A stretch of DNA of 64,000 bases, taken from positions 16,205,376 through 16,269,375 of the forward strand of contig OW285194.1 in assembly GCA_935421135.1 (NCBI GenBank). The letters are read 5' to 3'. Under the pieces are notes generated by a model, which ran no database searches, was not told where the DNA came from, and saw only the letters and a program-made list of their open reading frames with translations. A program made the position numbers and the translations under genes. This document shows positions 59,279-64,000 of this stretch, one piece after another. The first letter of the stretch is position 1. Every line of letters begins with the position of its first letter. The stretch comes from Bugulina stolonifera. Taxonomy: Eukaryota; Bryozoa; Gymnolaemata; Cheilostomatida; Bugulidae.

Positions 59279-59644
59279 ATGAGATACATTAATTCACCCG
59301 AGTATTCTCCAAGGTTGAGGAGGAATGCCTTGAGTATATATGCACTGACGAAAGCATCTGCAACCATCAGAGATTCAACCATTGCTGAGGCTAACAAAGA
59401 CCTTATACTCGCTCTTGTTGAGTGTGCTAGAAATGTATTATTAGGTAATGTTCATCTAACTACCGCTCAGTTGAACTCTCTACGTCGACATAGAAGGGCC
59501 ATTGAGGATCTCACCAACTCTCGTACTAGTGTGAGGCAGAAAAAGTTAATCCTACAACGTGGCGGATTTTTAGGTCTTCTTTTGAAGCCATTGGCAAGTT
59601 TACTTGGAGGTGTGCTTGGTGGATTAGGCGGTGGACGAAGGTGA
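59279..59644 (+). CDS. Provirus small protein with Gly-rich tail
   Basis: 121 residues from the first ATG (MRYINSPE); the open frame extends 11 codons further upstream but without ATG. It is helical and basic in the middle (VECARNVLLGNVHLTTAQLN, SLRRHRRAIEDL) and ends in a hydrophobic glycine-rich stretch (FLGLLLKPLASLLGGVLGGL) before GGGRR. Small proteins of this layout recur in animal Polintons and are thought to be minor virion components; the assignment is from general resemblance only. The stop is one base before the next start. Confidence 0.6.
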   Translation: MRYINSPEYSPRLRRNALSIYALTKASATIRDSTIAEANKDLILALVECARNVLLGNVHLTTAQLNSLRRHRRAIEDLTNSRTSVRQKKLILQRGGFLGLLLKPLASLLGGVLGGLGGGRR

Positions 59645-59645
59645 A

Positions 59646-60215
59646 ATGAGTCTCAAGTTTTCTAAAAAGTATCTTCTTATGGATAAACATACATATGAAT
59701 CAATGAATAGTAGAAACAACAAAAAAGAAGGAGAGCATCTACCCTCACTCTCTACAAATGGGGATCTACTCCTGGCAGAAAAAAGCAGAAAAGATGTAAT
59801 ATCTAACCTCAAAAACTCTGATACAGACATCTACTCTCAGCTAGAGCAACATGCTCATAAAATGAATAAGTTCCTAAAAGAGTTGGAGAGATCACGCCAT
59901 CCGCAGCAGGAGTTGTATAATACATTAGAGGGAATTAACACTAGGTTTAATGAAATGCATACATGGAGACAAAGAGAAGAAGAAGCACAAGAGCGAGGGC
60001 GAGAGAAAAAAAGAGATGATGAAAAGAGGCGAAGTGGCTCAAGGTCACCACTACCACACCCATATAGGAGAGAAACAAAACCAGAGAGGTCAGAAGCTGG
60101 CGCACGTTGGAGTGGGAAGGGTGAAAATAGAAGTCCTATCAAAACTAGGTCTAGGCGAAAGCTTCCTAAAACCCCTCTTGCAAGCAATAGTAAAACAGAA
60201 AGATGGATGATATAG
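59646..60215 (+). CDS. Provirus basic, polar protein
   Basis: 189 residues from ATG at 59646, one base after the previous stop. The N half is helical with heptad-like spacing (QLEQHAHKMNKFLKELERSR). The C half is very basic and Arg/Ser/Pro-rich (REKKRDDEKRRSGSRSP, KTRSRRKLPKTP), as in DNA-binding or core proteins. The last 13 bases overlap the integrase gene. No family was recognised; a core or scaffolding role would be guesswork. Confidence 0.6.
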   Translation: MSLKFSKKYLLMDKHTYESMNSRNNKKEGEHLPSLSTNGDLLLAEKSRKDVISNLKNSDTDIYSQLEQHAHKMNKFLKELERSRHPQQELYNTLEGINTRFNEMHTWRQREEEAQERGREKKRDDEKRRSGSRSPLPHPYRRETKPERSEAGARWSGKGENRSPIKTRSRRKLPKTPLASNSKTERWMI

Positions 60216-61273
60216 ATGAAGGTCTACGTGATATTTACTTCTCCCCTCCTCAACCACCATCTTTTGGAGGAAAGAGAAAGTTAGTTTTAGCTTCTCCTCC
60301 TGGTATTAATGAGAATGATGTTGAGAAGTGGTTGAGAAGTCAAGACGCATACACTCTTCATCGCCCGATTAGAATGAAGTTTACAAGGAGAAAAACGTTT
60401 GTGAGTGGGATTGGTGAACAACTCCAGGCAGATCTCGTGGATGTGCGTGCGCACAAGGACTCAAATGATGGAGTAACATTTTTGCTCACCTGCATAGATG
60501 CCTTCTCACGGAAAGCATGGGTCTTTCCTCTTCATTCCAAGTCTGGTCTGGAAGTGTCCAATGCACTCATCTCTCTATTCGAAAATGAAAGCTTTAGACA
60601 AATACAAACTGATAAAGGTAAGGAGTTCCTAAACAGAAGGGTGAGTGAAGTGCTAAAGAAGTATGGAGTTAGCCATTTCACCTCTGAGAATGAGATCATC
60701 AAGGCTGCTCTTGTTGAACGCTTTAATAGAACATTGAGAGGGAAAATTCATCGTCTACTCACTTATAGAGGGGATGGACGCTACTTAGAAGATGTAGAAG
60801 ACCTAGTCCAAGGATATAACAACAGTTTTAATAGGTCAATTGGAATGAAACCTATTGAGGTTGATTACGATAATCAAGAAGAGGTTTGGGTTCGGTTAAA
60901 TGAGTTCTCACCTAAACGATGGTTAAAGAAAACAAGAGTAAAATACTCACCAGGTGATCATGTTCGGATTTCGATGGCTCGTAGTAGCTTTGAGCGAGGG
61001 TTCACACCAAACTGGTCAACCGAGATATTCACCATAAAAGCAGTCAAGGCACATACCTCACCTCCTGTCTATACACTGGAAGACCTAAACAAAGAAGGAG
61101 TAGATGGAACATTCTATGCACAAGAATTGCAACATGTTAACCTACCTGAAATCTTTAGAGTTGAGAAAGTCATACGTAAACGGAGAAGGAGAGGAAAAGA
61201 AGAGAGTTTCGTGAAATGGAGTGGTTATCCCTCTTCATTTAATAGTTGGATAGATTCTAGTCAGTTTGTGTAA
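60203..61273 (+). CDS. Retroviral-type integrase with C-terminal chromodomain
   Basis: 356 residues. The catalytic triad fits the DDE integrase core: Asp77 (QADLVDV), Asp137 (IQTDKGKEF) and Glu172 (ALVERFNRTLRGK), with exactly 34 residues between the last two (D-35-E). An SH3-like part with YSPGDHVRIS follows, then a chromodomain near 318-356 (RVEKVIRKRRRRGKEESFVK, WSGYPSSFNSW). Polinton integrases of this kind insert the element with short target duplications, and the chromodomain may steer it to marked chromatin. The ORF is intact. There is no reverse transcriptase or gag nearby, which rules out a retrotransposon. Confidence 0.92.
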   Translation: MDDIDEGLRDIYFSPPQPPSFGGKRKLVLASPPGINENDVEKWLRSQDAYTLHRPIRMKFTRRKTFVSGIGEQLQADLVDVRAHKDSNDGVTFLLTCIDAFSRKAWVFPLHSKSGLEVSNALISLFENESFRQIQTDKGKEFLNRRVSEVLKKYGVSHFTSENEIIKAALVERFNRTLRGKIHRLLTYRGDGRYLEDVEDLVQGYNNSFNRSIGMKPIEVDYDNQEEVWVRLNEFSPKRWLKKTRVKYSPGDHVRISMARSSFERGFTPNWSTEIFTIKAVKAHTSPPVYTLEDLNKEGVDGTFYAQELQHVNLPEIFRVEKVIRKRRRRGKEESFVKWSGYPSSFNSWIDSSQFV

Positions 61274-61327
61274 GATCAAAGGTAGTATAAATTCGATATG
61301 TAAGTTCAGTTTTGCTCACTCTCAAAG
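61274..61327 (+). promoter_or_regulatory. Possible internal promoter before the capsid genes
   Basis: AGTATAAATTCG puts a TATAAAT box at 61286-61292, about 36 bp before the penton-like start codon, in one of the few non-coding gaps of the element. It could start a late capsid transcript. Confidence 0.4.
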
Positions 61328-62074
61328 ATGGCCTTCAATGTCACACTTACCTCAAATGTACGCATCGGTGGGAGTGACACAAACACCAATGCTCACTTCA
61401 TTACGAAGCTAGCCAAGACATTGAAGCTTCACTCATCACAGTGGGAGGTTGGGTTACTTGACATTCAGTACCCTGCATCCTGGAGAAATGTGGAAGATGG
61501 CTATGTAGTGGTTACGAATACAAAAGATGGAGTCAAACGAAAATGTGAAATCAGGAGTGGAAGGTATGCTTCCATGGGTGAACTTTTGAGTGAGATCAAT
61601 AGAATACTAATAAACTACGACTTAGAAAAAGTAGTGAGCTTTTACTATGATAGTCTACGGAATGAAACCTTCCTCATGTTGAGAGAACAGGAACACTCTG
61701 TCATGATGTCACGTGATGTTGCGTGGGTGTTGGGATTCGAACCTGATGTAGAATATGCTGCGGAAATCAACAGGAGTCAAAACCCTCCAGACATCAATGC
61801 TGGTTTCACATCCCTCTATGTCTACTCCTCCGTAGTCTCACCAAGACATGTTGGAGATAGTCTAGTCCCCCTACTTCGCACAGTTCCTATAACAGAGAGT
61901 GAAAGAAATAGCACCGTTTTCTTTGAGTTTTCGAATGTTCAATACTCTCCAGTGTCTAATACAAGCACAGACCTCATCGAGGTAGATATAAGACGTGATG
62001 ATGGAGAAAGGGTCTCATTTCGCAGTGGAAAGGTTGTGCTGACGGTTCGTTTCAGACCGCGTGGAGAGAAATAA
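61328..62074 (+). CDS. Penton-like minor capsid protein (single jelly roll)
   Basis: 248 residues. Features include TNTNAHFITKLAKTLKLHSS, QWEVGLLDIQYPASWRNV and a beta-rich middle and C terminus, which is the pattern of the polintovirus minor capsid protein that forms pentons. It is followed immediately (stop 62072-62074, next ATG 62076) by a pVI-like gene and then the major capsid protein, the usual capsid module. No catalytic motifs are expected. The ORF is complete. Confidence 0.75.
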   Translation: MAFNVTLTSNVRIGGSDTNTNAHFITKLAKTLKLHSSQWEVGLLDIQYPASWRNVEDGYVVVTNTKDGVKRKCEIRSGRYASMGELLSEINRILINYDLEKVVSFYYDSLRNETFLMLREQEHSVMMSRDVAWVLGFEPDVEYAAEINRSQNPPDINAGFTSLYVYSSVVSPRHVGDSLVPLLRTVPITESERNSTVFFEFSNVQYSPVSNTSTDLIEVDIRRDDGERVSFRSGKVVLTVRFRPRGEK

Positions 62075-62075
62075 C

Positions 62076-62486
62076 ATGGCCCCTCGCATAGTTCCATATT
62101 TTCCTGATGAGTCAGGTGAGATGTATGAAGACTATTATGCAAACCAGGTGGGAGAGGGAATGAGTGTGTACAGGGGAAAACCTATTATGACGGGTAATGG
62201 GATCGGCTCACTCTTTTCTGGACTGGCCCGAGGGGTCCTTCCCATGCTAAAGAATGGTGCCAAAACTATTGGGAAAAAGCTATTGACTACTGGAGCTTCG
62301 GTTCTGGGAGATGTAATCAAGGGAGAGAACTTCAAATCCTCTGCAGCAAAACGTTTTCGTGAAGCTGGTGGGGATCTTCTAGGTGATGTAGAAGATGAAT
62401 TACGTGAACCACCTGCCAAACGTGCACGAGTTAGTCAAAAGTCTACAAAGAAAAAGCGTAAAGGAAGAAAAACAGTTTTTGACTAA
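62076..62486 (+). CDS. pVI/pX-like minor virion protein
   Basis: 136 residues from ATG at 62076, the first ATG after the previous stop; the open frame itself begins 15 bases earlier without ATG. The pattern YYANQVGEGMSVYRGKPIMT, then GNGIGSLFSGLARGVLPML with repeated Gly-Lys (KNGAKTIGKKLLTTGASVL), and a basic tail PPAKRARVSQK ... KKKRKGRK is typical of a small amphipathic protein found next to capsid genes in animal Polintons, compared with adenovirus pVI or pX. A capsid-internal or DNA-binding role is inferred. Confidence 0.65.
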   Translation: MAPRIVPYFPDESGEMYEDYYANQVGEGMSVYRGKPIMTGNGIGSLFSGLARGVLPMLKNGAKTIGKKLLTTGASVLGDVIKGENFKSSAAKRFREAGGDLLGDVEDELREPPAKRARVSQKSTKKKRKGRKTVFD

Positions 62487-62591
62487 ATGAAAGATAAATA
62501 TATAATCCACACCTAGACTCACCACTCCCCACTCTTAGACAAGCGACTGTAGGAGCAAGTACTAGATGGAACAACTCTCACACTATCGAAC

Positions 62592-63938
62592 ATGTCCGTC
62601 ACACATCGAGCCATCTCTCTCTCCAAGGTTTCTGAAGACTCTCCAGACACGGTTGACTCCAGTTTTGACTTATTTGCCACTCCGCCAACTCATACTAGCG
62701 TGCTCAGAGGTGAGTGGGTACCTTTGGCTCCTGTTACGGACTCCCCTGATGGCACTATTGAATTTAACATCCCGCCCGCAGACGAACTCTACACAGATCT
62801 ATCAAGGTCTTACTTACACACCACAGTAAAGGTGAGCAAGGCTGATGGAAGCGTACTACCTGCGGAAGAACAACTAAAGGTTGTTCCAGGGGACAATTTT
62901 ATGCACAGTCTCTTTTCTTCTGCCACTGTTCAACTGGCCGGGCAAGATGTTGAGTATGAACCAAACTATGGACATAGAGCTTATGTCGAGAATCTCCTAA
63001 ACTATGGTAAAGATGCTAAGAGCACATATATGAAAGTTGGGAGTGGGTGGATGGAGGATGAAGGAACTGGAGAAGACTATGATGGTATACCTCCCGAAGT
63101 GGTTGAAAAAAGAAAGAAACTTATAGCCACAAGTAAAGAGATGAGCTTCTATGGGAGACCTAGGTTGAGTATGTTTTCTCAAGGAAGACTTATTCCACCA
63201 GGAGTTCGCTCTCGCCTTACTCTACAACGTGCTATTCCACAAATGGCCCTCTTAGCAGAAACAGACAACCCTGCAGGAGGGGCGAAGATTTCTATAACTA
63301 AGACAGAATTGTGGATTCGACGTGTACAAGCCAATCCGGCCTTACAAAAAGCACAAATGGATGTTTGGGTTGTGCAACAAGAGTCTATAAAACTACCAAT
63401 TGACCGAATAAAAACTCATTTCCATGTCATCCCTGCTGGACACCAGTCAGTGAGAGTAAACTTTGATCAAGCGGGACAGAAGCCAAACAGAGTCTTTGTC
63501 GGACTAGTCAACCATACTGCAAAGAGTGGAACGTATAAGCAAAATCCCTTCAAATTTGGACATAACAATCTAAGTTCATTAGAATTACTAATTGATGGAA
63601 CACCGGTGACCCGAAGATATGAACCAAATTTTGCAAGTGGAAAGTTTGCTCGTGAATTCATGAATTTGTTCACTGTCACAAATACATCCGATGCTGACAC
63701 AGGGAATGAGATCTCCCCTAGCAAATACAAGTCCTGCGCTGCTCTCTACGCCTTTGACATTTCAGGAGATTTGTGTGATGACAACTTTCACTTGTTATCA
63801 AATGGGAGTCTATCTATTAATCTAGCATTTGCTAATCAAACTCAAAATACACTTGGACTGTTTGTATACGAAGAAAAAGATGACATTATCTACTTGAATG
63901 CAAATCACGAAGTATCTATGGTAGCCGGGATGATGTAA
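62592..63938 (+). CDS. Major capsid protein, double jelly roll
   Basis: 448 residues. Recognisable stretches are IEFNIPPADELYTDLSRSYL, the repeated GDNFMHSLFSSATVQLAGQD segment, YVENLLNYGKDAKSTYM, PPGVRSRLTLQRA and PFKFGHNNLSSLELLIDG. This is the protein family often annotated in animal genomes as F54H12.2-like and identified as the Polinton hexon-like capsid protein. It forms the trimeric capsomers of an icosahedral virion. A 105-bp gap with an ATATATAATC stretch precedes it. The ORF is complete, arguing for a recent or functional copy. Confidence 0.85.
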   Translation: MSVTHRAISLSKVSEDSPDTVDSSFDLFATPPTHTSVLRGEWVPLAPVTDSPDGTIEFNIPPADELYTDLSRSYLHTTVKVSKADGSVLPAEEQLKVVPGDNFMHSLFSSATVQLAGQDVEYEPNYGHRAYVENLLNYGKDAKSTYMKVGSGWMEDEGTGEDYDGIPPEVVEKRKKLIATSKEMSFYGRPRLSMFSQGRLIPPGVRSRLTLQRAIPQMALLAETDNPAGGAKISITKTELWIRRVQANPALQKAQMDVWVVQQESIKLPIDRIKTHFHVIPAGHQSVRVNFDQAGQKPNRVFVGLVNHTAKSGTYKQNPFKFGHNNLSSLELLIDGTPVTRRYEPNFASGKFAREFMNLFTVTNTSDADTGNEISPSKYKSCAALYAFDISGDLCDDNFHLLSNGSLSINLAFANQTQNTLGLFVYEEKDDIIYLNANHEVSMVAGMM

Positions 63939-63949
63939 AAAAAAAAAAA

Positions 63950-64000
63950 ATGGATACATTCTCAATCTCGAATATTCTATCTGATGATAAACTCTCATCA
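63950..64000 (+). CDS. Start of a further viral gene, cut by window end
   Basis: After an A14 run, ATG at 63950 opens a frame (MDTFSISNILSDDKLSS) that continues past the window. It is too short to identify. In related elements this position could hold a capsid-associated or protease gene. Confidence 0.5.
   Translation, partial: MDTFSISNILSDDKLSS

Larger units (their letters stand above)
56041..64000 (+). mobile_element. Polinton/Maverick (adintovirus-like) provirus, left part
   Basis: From about 56.8 kb to the window end all genes lie on the + strand, are intronless and are packed with gaps of a few bases or overlaps, unlike the intron-rich host genes. The set of integrase, A32-type ATPase, penton-like and double-jelly-roll capsid proteins defines the Polinton/Maverick group (polintoviruses, related to adintoviruses). 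The left end is not resolved: no terminal inverted repeat can be confirmed because the right end is outside the window. The region from 56041 to the promoter is included as probable. The open frames look intact, so the copy appears recent. Polymerase B and the protease are not in view. Confidence 0.85.

Noticed and set aside
60203..61273. Integrase as part of a Ty3/gypsy chromovirus
   Set aside because: No gag, protease, reverse transcriptase or long terminal repeats nearby; the neighbours are polintovirus capsid and ATPase genes.

Overview
This is eukaryotic, animal-type DNA. Histone genes end in the metazoan 3' stem-loop, the other host genes are split by GT-AG introns, and the gene set (BBS1, ataxin-3 type Josephin, leishmanolysin-like protease, phospholipid scramblase, ZNRD2, RPS27) is that of a ciliated animal. 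The divergent H3/H4 and H2A/H2B pairs without H1, and the many tandem and foldback repeats, suggest an early-branching or other invertebrate. A sponge is my guess, but the sequence alone does not prove it.

Layout. 1-2.95 kb: histone quartet H3(-) H4(+) H2A(-) H2B(+). 3-4.5 kb: foldback and miniature elements. 4.5-6.0 kb: RPS27 (+), 4 exons. 6.6-14.1 kb: phospholipid scramblase (-), 7 exons, with a complete 8-exon aldo-keto reductase (+) nested inside its 5.1-kb third intron. 15.4-24.0 kb: leishmanolysin-like metalloprotease (-), 12 exons, introns filled with large minisatellites and one transposon. 24-26.6 kb: AT-rich spacer with two miniature transposons. 26.6-29.2 kb: ataxin-3 (+), 7 exons. 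30.7-32.2 kb: unidentified two-exon gene (+). 34.0-40.2 kb: BBS1 (-), 14 exons. 40.5-44.8 kb: ZNRD2 (+), 6 exons, head-to-head with BBS1. 44.8-49 kb: repeat-rich spacer. 49.1-52.0 kb: unidentified basic protein gene (+) whose 3' part contains a 43-bp array of micro-exon-like units. 52-56 kb: miniature elements and minisatellites. 56.0-64.0 kb: left part of an integrated Polinton/Maverick (adintovirus-like) element that runs off the window.

The viral element has a promoter (GC box plus TATA) and then nine intronless, closely packed or overlapping + strand genes. They are a coiled-coil protein, a small membrane protein, an A32-type packaging ATPase, a small glycine-tailed protein, a basic protein, a retroviral-type integrase with chromodomain, a penton-like minor capsid protein, a pVI/pX-like protein and a double-jelly-roll major capsid protein. 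A tenth gene is cut by the window end. The protein-primed DNA polymerase and protease expected of the group are not visible and would lie further right.

Two cross-cutting patterns stand out. First, several minisatellites start exactly at exon-intron junctions and copy the splice site (scramblase exon 3, protease exon 6, BBS1 exons 8 and 13, ZNRD2 exon 5, and the 49-52 kb gene). Second, many non-autonomous DNA transposons can be delimited here with exact target-site duplications. Exon coordinates were derived by hand from splice consensus and reading phase. All spliced coding sequences described keep frame, but there is no transcript support.
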